Part shown: positions 1 to 6,329 of the stretch, piece by piece
How the letters are laid out: every line of letters begins with the position of its first letter
How positions within the stretch are numbered: the stretch's first letter is position 1
DNA from: an uncultured Clostridium sp.
Lineage (GTDB): Bacteria; Bacillota; Clostridia; Lachnospirales; Lachnospiraceae
Direction: 5' to 3'
DNA: 7,943 nt
Assembly: GCA_902464345.1 (NCBI GenBank)
Contig: CABQJA010000099.1
Span: forward strand, 1-7,943
The notes under the pieces: model-generated
Seen by the model: only the letters and a program-made list of their open reading frames with translations
Told to the model about the DNA's origin: nothing
The model's database searches: none
Made by a program: the position numbers and the translations under genes

Positions 1-995
1 TGCTCGATCAGGAGAACGTCATTGCCGCTTTCGACCTCCGGCTCCAGACGAATCCGCATGGCGTCCCGGATCTCCTGTGGTTTATCCAGTACCTGAATGT
101 GGTTGAGCATCTTTTCACGGCTTTCCGCACGTTTGATAGATTTCTCCCGGTTGAAGGATTTCAGCTTGGCAATGACCTCTTCCTGATGCTTGATCTCGGC
201 CTGCTGGTTTAAATAGGCCTTCATTTCGCTGGCACGGATCTCTTCCCGCTTGGAAGCGTAGTAGCTGTAGTTTCCGTTATAGACACGGCTGGTGCCGAAT
301 TCCAGTTCAATGACCTTGGTAACAATGCGGTCCAGAAAATAACGGTCATGAGATACGATCAGAACGGCTCCGTCATAATTGGTCAGATAAGTCTCCAGCC
401 AGGAAATGGAGTCCATATCCAGATGGTTGGTCGGCTCATCCAGTAATATGATGTCCGGATGACTTAAAAGCAGTCTGCCAAGAGCCACGCGGGTCTTCTG
501 ACCGCCGGAAAGGGTAGATATCTTCGTATCATAATCGGACTCCTGAAATCCCAGACCCTTTAAGACACCGTTGATCTCACTCTTGTAGGCATAGCCGTTC
601 AGCTGTTCAAACTCATGATTCAGACGGGTATAGGTGTCCAGCAGTCTGGTAAGATCGTCACCTTCCGCATGCTTCATGGCTGCCTCTGTGTCACGGATCT
701 GCCGATCCAGCTCGATAATATGTTGTTTTACGGAAAGCATTTCCTCATAGATCGTATGCTGATAAGAATGCTCCTGCTGCTGTGCCAGATAACCGATGGT
801 TTTGTCCTTGCCGAGCGTTACCTGACCGGAATCAGCGGATTCCTCACCCATAATGATCTTAAGAAGGGTTGATTTTCCGGCACCATTGATACCGACAAGT
901 GCTGCTTTTTCGTGATCCTCTATGTGAAATTGAATGTTCTTTAATACTTCCTTGACTCCAAATGACTTGGAAACTGACTGGCATGCCAGAATCAT
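1..995 (-). CDS. ABC-F family ATPase, YdiF-like translation factor (partial, C-terminus outside window)
   Basis: Tandem-ABC soluble ATPase of the ABC-F family, whose members bind the ribosomal E site and adjust translation or peptidyl-tRNA position; none export substrates. Reading leftward from ATG at 995, 331 codons are open to the window edge. The first nucleotide-binding domain is complete: Walker A GINGAGKST (35-43), signature LSGGQKTRVALGR (162-174), Walker B into DEPTNHLD (186-193, catalytic Glu187) and switch His216. A charged, helical inter-domain linker follows from about residue 240, with KSFNREKSIKRAESREK typical of the ABC-F linker. The second ABC domain lies off the window. By recall the sequence is closest to Bacillus YdiF rather than to Lsa/Vga antibiotic-resistance proteins, so a housekeeping role is more likely. 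The start is supported by TTGGAGGA placed 7 nt upstream. It is divergent from nnr. Confidence 0.93.
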   Translation of the reverse strand, partial: MILACQSVSKSFGVKEVLKNIQFHIEDHEKAALVGINGAGKSTLLKIIMGEESADSGQVTLGKDKTIGYLAQQQEHSYQHTIYEEMLSVKQHIIELDRQIRDTEAAMKHAEGDDLTRLLDTYTRLNHEFEQLNGYAYKSEINGVLKGLGFQESDYDTKISTLSGGQKTRVALGRLLLSHPDIILLDEPTNHLDMDSISWLETYLTNYDGAVLIVSHDRYFLDRIVTKVIELEFGTSRVYNGNYSYYASKREEIRASEMKAYLNQQAEIKHQEEVIAKLKSFNREKSIKRAESREKMLNHIQVLDKPQEIRDAMRIRLEPEVESGNDVLLIE

Positions 996-1033
996 GGATG
1001 TTTCCTCCAATCTTTTAACTCATATATTTCACA

Positions 1034-1063
1034 ATTATATCATAGAAAGATGTGGAGATACAA
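1034..1063 (-). promoter_or_regulatory. Predicted promoter for the ABC-F gene
   Basis: On the minus strand a perfect TATAAT (1039 to 1034) is preceded by TG one base upstream, giving an extended -10. TTGTAT (1063 to 1058) lies 18 nt upstream as the -35. Predicted transcription start is near 1028, leaving a leader of roughly 30 nt before ATG 995. No attenuator or upstream ORF of the kind seen in resistance ABC-F genes is visible in such a short leader, which agrees with a housekeeping role. Confidence 0.6.
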
Positions 1064-1078
1064 GGGGAAAGCAGGGGT

Positions 1079-1107
1079 TTGACAAATCCATACCATAAGC
1101 TTATGAT
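1079..1107 (+). promoter_or_regulatory. Predicted strong promoter for the nnr-alr-mazF operon
   Basis: A perfect TTGACA (1079-1084), a 17-nt spacer and TATGAT (1102-1107) form a near-consensus sigma-A promoter. Predicted transcription starts about 1113-1115, so the leader before ATG 1131 is only about 17 nt and consists mostly of the ribosome site AAGGAG (1116-1121). The -35 lies about 15 bp from the -35 of the divergent ABC-F promoter. Confidence 0.75.
1094..1105. promoter_or_regulatory. 12-bp perfect palindrome over the nnr -10 box (candidate operator)
   Basis: CATAAGCTTATG is a perfect inverted repeat covering the distal spacer and the first four bases of the -10 box. A flanking A/T pair (1092/1107) extends the symmetry after one mismatch. 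A dimeric repressor bound here would block RNA polymerase. No regulator gene is visible nearby, and a 12-bp palindrome can arise by chance, so this is only a candidate. Confidence 0.35.
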
Positions 1108-1130
1108 GAGGAGAAAAGGAGACTGAAATC

Positions 1131-2717
1131 ATGAAAGTAATTGCAACAGGAACAGAAATACAGGCGGTTGATGCCTGCACGATCAATGAAATCGGAATCC
1201 CGTCTATGGTACTGATGGAGCGGGCAGCTCTCGCAGTGGTACAGGTACTGATGGATTATATGGAAGAGCTGGATCTGTTCGGCTGTCATCATGCACCGGC
1301 GGTTCTGGTCGTTACGGAAGGCGGAAATAACGGTGGAGACGGACTGGCGATCGCACGGCTGCTGTCTGAACAGGGCTGTCGTGTGGATGTGTATCAGGTT
1401 GGCGGCTTAAAACGGGAATCGGAGCAGTATCAGCAGCAGAAACATATTCTGCAGCAGCTTCATATAGATATAAAAGAAGGAATTACGGCAGAAGAGATGG
1501 AGCAGTGGAAGCAGCCACGATATGATGTGGTGGTTGATGCACTGTTTGGTGTCGGGCTGCACCGGGAGATCGTGTCACCGCAGAAGGAAGTGCTGGAAGC
1601 ACTGAATGCACTTGGGGGATTAAAATGTGCAGTGGATATGCCGACAGGAATAGACAGCACGACCGGTCATTTATATGGAACGGCATTTCGGGCGGATCTG
1701 ACTGTGACATTCGGCTGCATGAAGACCGGACAGCTTCTGGGCGAAGGACCGGATTATTGCGGAGATGTGATCGTTGCGGATATCGGATTCCCGGCCGCTT
1801 TCTTTGAAAAGCAGTCCTTTGCATGCTATGCATATGAACCGGACGAACTGAAGGGGTTGCTCCCGATACGGAAGGCAGGCGGCAATAAAGGTACCTTCGG
1901 TAAGGTTGCCATAGTTGCGGGCAGTGAGATGGTATGCGGAGCGGCATTACTGAGTGCAGAGGCTGCTTATCGGACCGGATGCGGACTGGTAAGGGTGGTC
2001 ACACATATCAATAATCGGGAAGCAATACAGGAACGGCTTCCGGAGGCACTTCTACAGGTGTATCAGAGTGCCGAGGAAGCAGAGGTTATGGTGAAGGAAG
2101 CGGCTGCATGGGCAGATTGCATGGTGCTTGGACCGGGCATTGGAACCGGAGAGACGGGGCACAGGCTGGTGAAACAGGGAATGCAGGCGGCATGTCCTGT
2201 GATTCTGGATGCAGATGCGATTACGATTCTTTCCGGGGAGACCGGATGGCGGAAACAGAGAACTGCAGCTGCAGACCTGATCCTGACTCCGCATATGAAG
2301 GAGATGGAACGGATCAGTGGTCGCAGGATCGGGGACCTGAAGCAATGCCCATGGGAAGAGGCCCGGCGGTTTGCACAGGAAAATCAGGTGATCTGTGTCA
2401 TGAAGGATGCACACACTGTGGTGGCAGTACCGGAGGAGGAATCCTCATATCTGAATCTGTCCGGAAATGACGGGATGGCGACCGGAGGCTCCGGAGATGT
2501 ACTGACAGGTGTGATCGCAGCACTGACAGCACAGGGACTGACACCCGCAGAAGCGGCCAGGACAGGTGTATTTCTTCATGGACTGGCAGGTGACCGGGCA
2601 TCGGAGCTGCGGGGAGCCGCATCCATGCTGGCAGGCGATATTATCAGCGGACTGGAGTCCGTATTAAGGGATATTTATATAGAAGGGAAGCAGGAGAATT
2701 ATCATGAATTGGTATAA
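1131..2717 (+). CDS. nnr: Bifunctional NAD(P)H-hydrate repair enzyme (epimerase + ADP-dependent dehydratase)
   Basis: Cytosolic metabolite-repair fusion. The N-terminal YjeF_N epimerase interconverts the R and S forms of hydrated NAD(P)H, and the C-terminal ribokinase-like dehydratase restores S-NAD(P)HX to NAD(P)H using ADP. The N-domain (about 1-225) shows MERAAL (29-34), GNNGGDG (65-71) and VVDALFGVGL with the expected Asp. The C-domain (about 240-520) shows GGNKGTFGKVAIVAG, VLGPGIG, LDADAI, LTPHMKEM and GNDGMATGGSGDVLTG (445-460) with catalytic Asp456. At 528 residues it is close to the usual full-length fusion, and both halves look intact. The start is fixed by AAGGAG 9 nt upstream. It is first in an operon and overlaps alr by 14 nt. 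Many Firmicutes carry acpS just upstream; here the neighbour is instead a divergent ABC-F gene. Confidence 0.95.
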   Translation: MKVIATGTEIQAVDACTINEIGIPSMVLMERAALAVVQVLMDYMEELDLFGCHHAPAVLVVTEGGNNGGDGLAIARLLSEQGCRVDVYQVGGLKRESEQYQQQKHILQQLHIDIKEGITAEEMEQWKQPRYDVVVDALFGVGLHREIVSPQKEVLEALNALGGLKCAVDMPTGIDSTTGHLYGTAFRADLTVTFGCMKTGQLLGEGPDYCGDVIVADIGFPAAFFEKQSFACYAYEPDELKGLLPIRKAGGNKGTFGKVAIVAGSEMVCGAALLSAEAAYRTGCGLVRVVTHINNREAIQERLPEALLQVYQSAEEAEVMVKEAAAWADCMVLGPGIGTGETGHRLVKQGMQAACPVILDADAITILSGETGWRKQRTAAADLILTPHMKEMERISGRRIGDLKQCPWEEARRFAQENQVICVMKDAHTVVAVPEEESSYLNLSGNDGMATGGSGDVLTGVIAALTAQGLTPAEAARTGVFLHGLAGDRASELRGAASMLAGDIISGLESVLRDIYIEGKQENYHELV

Positions 2718-3900
2718 TGTACAGGCAGAAGTGGACTTAGATGCCATCCGGCATAATATAATGGAAATGAGGCAGCATATCCGGCCGACTACCCTGTTGC
2801 TGGCAGTTATAAAGGCGGACGCATATGGACATGGAGCTGTTGCGGTAGCAAGGGCTCTGGAGGATCTGGCGGATTATTATGCGGTCGCACATCTGGCAGA
2901 GGGAGCGGAGCTTAGAAGATATGGGATTCAGACACCGATCCTGGTGCTTGGTGCCTGTATGCCGGAGGAGTTTGAGGAGCTGATAAAGAATCGGATTACG
3001 ATCAATATTTTCAGCCTGAAAGATGCCGTCCGGTTGTCGGAAACTGCAGTGCGTATGGGGCAGAAGGCCAAAGTACATATTAAAATAGACACCGGGATGA
3101 GCCGGATCGGATTTCCGTGTAATCATGCGGCAATTGAAGATATTAAGAAGATCGCAGAGCTTCCGGGCATCGAACTGGAGGGCATATTTACGCATTTTGC
3201 AAAAGCGGATGAGAGAAACAAGGATGCATTTGAGTATCAGTTAAATCAGTTCCGGTATATGCTCGGTGCGTTGGAATCAGAAGGTATCCGGTTCCCTATC
3301 CGGCATGCGGCAAACAGTGCGGCAATCATGGAATGCGGAGATCTGGGACTGGATATGGTCCGCTCCGGCATCAGTACATATGGTTTATATCCGTCAGAGG
3401 AAGTGGAGAAAGAGAGTGCAGCTCTGATCCCGGCAATGTCACTTCGCAGTAAGATCACATATCTGAAAACCGTACCGGCCGGTACAGGAATCGGATATGG
3501 ATGGACCTATGTAACGAAAAAGGAAACGCGGGTGGCAACGGTTCCGGTCGGATATGCGGATGGTTACAAGCGGGCACTGTCCAATCAGGGCAGAGTCCTG
3601 CTCCACGGTAAGTCGGCACCGATCATCGGACGAATCTGTATGGATCAGTTCATGGTAGATGTGACGGATATTCCGGGCGTAGAAGTAGAGGATACGGTTA
3701 CGCTGTTTGGCAGAGACGGAAAAGAAATGATTCCGGTCGAGGAGATTGCGGATGCAAGCGCAAGCTTTAATTATGAGTTTGTCTGTGGCATGACCAGAAG
3801 GATTCCACGGATTTATACATTAAACGGACAGCAGGCAGGCGTGTTGGATTATCTGGCGGAAACTCCGTATCAGTGGAATGAGAATGCGTGGAATAATTAA
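2704..3900 (+). CDS. alr: Alanine racemase (PLP-dependent)
   Basis: Interconverts L- and D-alanine in the cytosol, supplying D-Ala for the peptidoglycan stem peptide. It is a fold-type III PLP enzyme with an N-terminal TIM barrel (about 1-235) and a C-terminal beta domain (about 240-390). PLP-binding Lys37 sits in AVIKADAYGHG. IKIDTGMSRIGF (126-137) carries the lysine that is carbamylated in relatives (Lys127) and Arg134, which contacts the cofactor. The second catalytic base is Tyr265 in GIGYGWTY, and the substrate-site motif is GRICMDQFMVD. The 398-residue length is normal. ATG 2704 lies inside the last codons of nnr, 7 nt after AGGAG (2692-2696), so the two genes are probably translationally coupled. 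The order alr then mazF matches Bacillus except that mazE is missing. Confidence 0.97.
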   Translation: MNWYNVQAEVDLDAIRHNIMEMRQHIRPTTLLLAVIKADAYGHGAVAVARALEDLADYYAVAHLAEGAELRRYGIQTPILVLGACMPEEFEELIKNRITINIFSLKDAVRLSETAVRMGQKAKVHIKIDTGMSRIGFPCNHAAIEDIKKIAELPGIELEGIFTHFAKADERNKDAFEYQLNQFRYMLGALESEGIRFPIRHAANSAAIMECGDLGLDMVRSGISTYGLYPSEEVEKESAALIPAMSLRSKITYLKTVPAGTGIGYGWTYVTKKETRVATVPVGYADGYKRALSNQGRVLLHGKSAPIIGRICMDQFMVDVTDIPGVEVEDTVTLFGRDGKEMIPVEEIADASASFNYEFVCGMTRRIPRIYTLNGQQAGVLDYLAETPYQWNENAWNN

Positions 3901-3916
3901 GAAATGAAGACAGTGA

Positions 3917-3969
3917 ATACTCCGGATAACTTTGGAAATACTCTAATCAGTAAATAAAGTCTGGAGTGT
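3917..3969 (+). promoter_or_regulatory. Predicted RNA hairpin masking the mazF ribosome-binding site
   Basis: Bases 3917-3927 can pair with 3959-3969 as 11 consecutive pairs, three of them G-U, around a loop of about 31 nt. The core is ACTCCGGA against TCTGGAGT. The right arm contains the mazF Shine-Dalgarno GGAG (3963-3966), so the folded mRNA would hide it. A 17-codon ORF (ATG 3904 to TAA 3955-3957, MKTVNTPDNFGNTLISK) crosses the left arm and stops two bases before the right arm, the layout expected if its translation opened the stem. That ORF lacks a good ribosome site. The pairing is seen in the sequence; a regulatory role is inferred, and the large loop weakens the fold. Confidence 0.4.
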
Positions 3970-3974
3970 GAAAC

Positions 3975-4319
3975 ATGATTATTAAACGTGGCGATATATA
4001 TTATGCAGATTTGAGACCGGTCGTGGGTTCGGAGCAGGGAGGCGTAAGGCCGGTACTGGTGATACAGAATGAAGCGGGCAACCGTCACAGCTCCACGGTG
4101 ATCGTTGCAGCCATCACAAGTAAGATGACAAAGGCAAAGCTTCCGACGCATATTGAGCTGGATTGCCGGCGGTGTGAGATCATCCGGGACTCGATCATTC
4201 TGCTGGAGCAGATTCGGACGATCGATAAGAAAAGATTGCGTGAGAAGGTCTGTCATCTGGATGGTGAAATTATGCAACAGGTGGATGCTGCCCTTATGAT
4301 CAGTTTGGAACTTACATAA
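3975..4319 (+). CDS. mazF: MazF/NdoA family mRNA interferase toxin (no cognate MazE visible)
   Basis: Type II toxin endoribonuclease of the MazF/PemK family, which in Bacillus cleaves single-stranded mRNA at UACAU. The 114-residue product keeps the Bacillus pattern: IKRGDIYYADL, VGSEQGGVRPVLVIQN (Arg25), IVAAIT with Thr48, AKLPTHIEL, and RDSIILLEQIRTIDKKRL. Arg25 and Thr48 match the catalytic pair of B. subtilis EndoA, so it should be active. It starts 74 nt after alr, with GGAG 8 nt before the ATG. In Bacillus the antitoxin gene lies between alr and mazF; here the gap is too short for one. It may be restrained by masking of its ribosome site, by a MazE encoded elsewhere, or by another antitoxin. 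A UACAU site (4313-4317) overlaps its own stop codon. Confidence 0.93.
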   Translation: MIIKRGDIYYADLRPVVGSEQGGVRPVLVIQNEAGNRHSSTVIVAAITSKMTKAKLPTHIELDCRRCEIIRDSIILLEQIRTIDKKRLREKVCHLDGEIMQQVDAALMISLELT

Positions 4320-4323
4320 GGAA

Positions 4324-4353
4324 TTGACGGCATAAGGAAAAACATGGTATTTT
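4324..4353 (+). promoter_or_regulatory. Predicted promoter for the CorC-like/AEC gene pair
   Basis: TTGACG (4324-4329), an 18-nt spacer and TATTTT (4348-4353), with TGG just before the hexamer as an extended -10. It lies just past the mazF stop. No terminator is visible between mazF and this site, so the downstream pair may also receive read-through from the nnr operon. Confidence 0.45.
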
Positions 4354-4373
4354 GATAATGATAATAATTGATT
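4353..4373 (+). promoter_or_regulatory. Fur/PerR-like AT-rich box overlapping the start region of the CorC-like promoter
   Basis: TGATAATGATAATAA (4353-4367) matches the 7-1-7 Fur/PerR inverted-repeat consensus TGATAATnATTATCA at 12 of 14 positions. A second TGATAAT half begins 6 bp later (4359), the offset seen in overlapping Fur boxes, but its partner arm is poor. The box overlaps the last base of the -10 and the expected transcription start. Low-complexity AT repeats can mimic such boxes, so this is tentative. Confidence 0.25.
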
Positions 4374-4406
4374 GATAAGTGATTCGTGCGAAAGGAGAAC
4401 GAACAG

Positions 4407-5258
4407 ATGAGCCAAAATGGTCCCAGTCGCTTGTTTCGGAAGATGTTTCGGAACAAAACAAACTATGAAGAGCAGGTAGAGGATGAGATCCGTTCCATGG
4501 TAACAGAAGGACACGAACAGGGTGTGATTCTGGAAGACGAAGCGGAAATGATCAATAATATCTTTGAATTTGGCGATAAGGAAGCCAGGGATGTTATGAG
4601 CTCCAGACAGAAGGTAGAGGGGATAGATGCTGCTTTAAGTCTGGAAGAGGCGATGAATATTATGCTGGAGAATGGATTTTCCAGATATCCGTTATATGAG
4701 GAGGATCTGGATAATATCATAGGAGTCCTGCATTTGAAAGACGCCATGCGTTATTACATGAAGGATAAAGAGACGAGTCTGGCAGAGATCGCCAGGGAAC
4801 CGTTTTTTGTGCATCCGACACAGCGGATCAGTAAGCTGTTTAAGGATATGCAGACAAAGAAAATACATATGGCCATTGTTGTAGATGAATACGGACAGAC
4901 AGAGGGCATCGTGGCAATGGAGGATATTCTGGAGGTAATTGTCGGAAATATTCTAGACGAATATGACGAAGAGGAGCATGATATTATTAAACTTGGTCAG
5001 GAGGATGCTTATCTGATGCGGGGAATGGCACGGCTGGATGAGATTGCCGATCTGCTTGGAATAGAGTTCCCGGATGAAGATATTGATACCCTGAACGGCT
5101 TCCTGTTATATGAGCTCGGAAGACTTCCGATGGAAAATGAAGAGATTAATATTATATATCAGGGCTATTCGTTCCAGCCGATTGATATCCATGATAAGAT
5201 GATCGTCCAGGTTAAAGTGACCAAAATACAAGAGGACACGAAGGAAAAAGAAAAATAA
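4407..5258 (+). CDS. CBS-pair / CorC-HlyC domain protein (soluble hemolysin-family protein)
   Basis: A 283-residue cytosolic protein of the CorC/HlyC family. Residues 1-60 are charged and helical. Two CBS repeats follow (about 61-118 and 125-183), with RDVM, FSRYPLYEEDLDNIIGVLH, MAIVVDEYGQTEGIVAMEDI and EVIVGNILDEYDEE. A C-terminal CorC_HlyC domain (about 195-273) includes LNGFLLYELGRLP. CBS pairs usually bind adenine nucleotides. Homologues are linked to Mg2+/Co2+ efflux; the 'hemolysin' name is historical. The N-terminal DUF21/CNNM membrane domain of many Firmicute relatives is absent, so it resembles the short form of E. coli CorC and probably needs a membrane partner. I chose ATG 4407, with AAAGGAG 9 nt upstream; an in-frame GTG at 4386 would place that ribosome site inside the gene. 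Its stop overlaps the next start by 1 nt. Confidence 0.88.
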   Translation: MSQNGPSRLFRKMFRNKTNYEEQVEDEIRSMVTEGHEQGVILEDEAEMINNIFEFGDKEARDVMSSRQKVEGIDAALSLEEAMNIMLENGFSRYPLYEEDLDNIIGVLHLKDAMRYYMKDKETSLAEIAREPFFVHPTQRISKLFKDMQTKKIHMAIVVDEYGQTEGIVAMEDILEVIVGNILDEYDEEEHDIIKLGQEDAYLMRGMARLDEIADLLGIEFPDEDIDTLNGFLLYELGRLPMENEEINIIYQGYSFQPIDIHDKMIVQVKVTKIQEDTKEKEK

Positions 5259-6187
5259 TGGATATAATGGTTGTGGTTAACACAATGGTGGAGCTGTTTC
5301 TGCTCCTGATACTGGGATACGGTCTGGCGAAAAAAGGCATGATCGATCCGAAGACAAACGGTAAGCTTTCGGCGTTGGTGGTTCATGTATCACTGCCGGC
5401 ACTGATTCTTGCGTCTGTGTTCGAGAACATGGACAAGGGCAGTCTTTCGGAGGTGTTTCATTTCTTTCTGGCCGGTCTGGGTTTCTACGCAGTGATGATT
5501 GGGTTTGCGTGGGTGCTTACCCGGCTCAGCCGTACGCCGAAGGAGCAGCGGGGCATCTATCAGTTTATGCTGATTTTCAGTAATTGTGCATTTATGGGAT
5601 ATCCGATCATGGAGGCTTTATATGGCACGAAAGCAATTTTTCTGTCAGCCATCTTCAATCTGCCATTTAATCTGCTGGCTTTTTCATATGGAATTATTCT
5701 GGTATCCGATGGAGCGGCGCAAACATCCGGCTTTGATCCGAAGAAGCTGTTGAGCCCCGGAATCATAGCATCTGTGCTGGCACTGGTGATATTTGCTGTC
5801 CGGCTTCATGTCCCACAGGTAATGGAGCAGACGCTGGATATTGTGGGAATGTTAACAACTCCGCTGTCTATGCTGGTGCTTGGAGCGTCATTGGCGGAGG
5901 TTCCGTTAAGGGAAGTATTCCGGGAAGGGCGGATTTATTGGATGAGCTTCCTGCGTCTGATCGTACTTCCGATGATTACATATTTTCTGATAAAACTGAT
6001 AACAACAGACAGTCTGCTGATCGGAGTTGCAACGATGACGGCAGCAATGCCGGTAGCCTCGCTGGCAGTTATGTTAAGCAGTCAGTATAAGGGGAATGTC
6101 AGACTGGCTTCAGTCGGAGTATTTATATCAACGGCACTGTCGGTTGTCACCATTCCGGCGATTGGGTGGCTGATTACCAAAATATGA
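5258..6187 (+). CDS. AEC (auxin efflux carrier-like) family transporter
   Basis: A 309-residue integral membrane protein of the Mem_trans/AEC family. About ten hydrophobic segments can be read, near residues 8-25, 38-55, 69-90, 99-118, 122-148, 165-185, 192-213, 226-247, 250-272 and 281-305. That gives the two five-helix halves typical of the family. The first half has LVVHVSLPALIL and SNCAFMGYPI, matching the conserved Asn/Gly/Pro helix-break motif. The second half has TTPLSMLVLGASLAEV and AAMPVASLAVML. Bacterial members are thought to move small organic anions such as malate; the substrate cannot be read here. ATG overlaps the stop of the CorC-like gene (TAATG), and AAGGA (5241-5245) is distant, so coupled re-initiation is likely. 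A second in-frame ATG at 5267 is possible. No clear terminator follows. Confidence 0.9.
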   Translation: MDIMVVVNTMVELFLLLILGYGLAKKGMIDPKTNGKLSALVVHVSLPALILASVFENMDKGSLSEVFHFFLAGLGFYAVMIGFAWVLTRLSRTPKEQRGIYQFMLIFSNCAFMGYPIMEALYGTKAIFLSAIFNLPFNLLAFSYGIILVSDGAAQTSGFDPKKLLSPGIIASVLALVIFAVRLHVPQVMEQTLDIVGMLTTPLSMLVLGASLAEVPLREVFREGRIYWMSFLRLIVLPMITYFLIKLITTDSLLIGVATMTAAMPVASLAVMLSSQYKGNVRLASVGVFISTALSVVTIPAIGWLITKI

Positions 6188-6232
6188 CGAAATCGATTCT
6201 ATAGTCGAAAGAGTTACATTCCGGACAAAATC

Positions 6233-6261
6233 TTTACAGGTGGTTAAAAGAGTGATATAAT
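6233..6261 (+). promoter_or_regulatory. Predicted strong promoter for yebC
   Basis: TTTACA (6233-6238), a 17-nt spacer and a perfect TATAAT (6256-6261), with TG one base upstream (6253-6254) as an extended -10. Transcription should start near 6268, giving a leader of about 62 nt. A small hairpin (6274-6290: GGG/CCC plus CTT/AAG around one A-A mismatch) sits at the 5' end of that leader and might protect the transcript. Confidence 0.75.
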
Positions 6262-6329
6262 ATTGAAGGTTTAGGGACTTTAAAAGACCCATAGTTGAAA
6301 AAGAATGAGAGAAATAGAAGGAGAAAACA

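Noticed and set aside
615..872. 85-codon plus-strand frame opposite the ABC-F gene
   Set aside because: It is a shadow of the minus-strand ABC-F domain, which has all expected ATPase motifs.
1483..1947. 154-codon minus-strand frame inside nnr
   Set aside because: Composition rich in Pro, Ser, Arg and His, no ribosome site, and fully antisense to conserved nnr motifs.
4386..4406. GTG start extending the CorC-like protein by 7 residues
   Set aside because: The extension would translate the AAAGGAG ribosome site that is perfectly spaced for ATG 4407.
3897..4514. A 205-codon open frame on the minus strand opposite mazF
   Set aside because: It lies antisense to mazF and the CorC start, has a Cys/His/Leu-rich composition typical of antisense shadow, and resembles no family. 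MazF on the plus strand is unmistakable.
6188..6232. Terminator after the AEC transporter gene
   Set aside because: Only weak 4-5 bp pairings such as AAAGA/TCTTT with long loops, and no T-tract following a stem.
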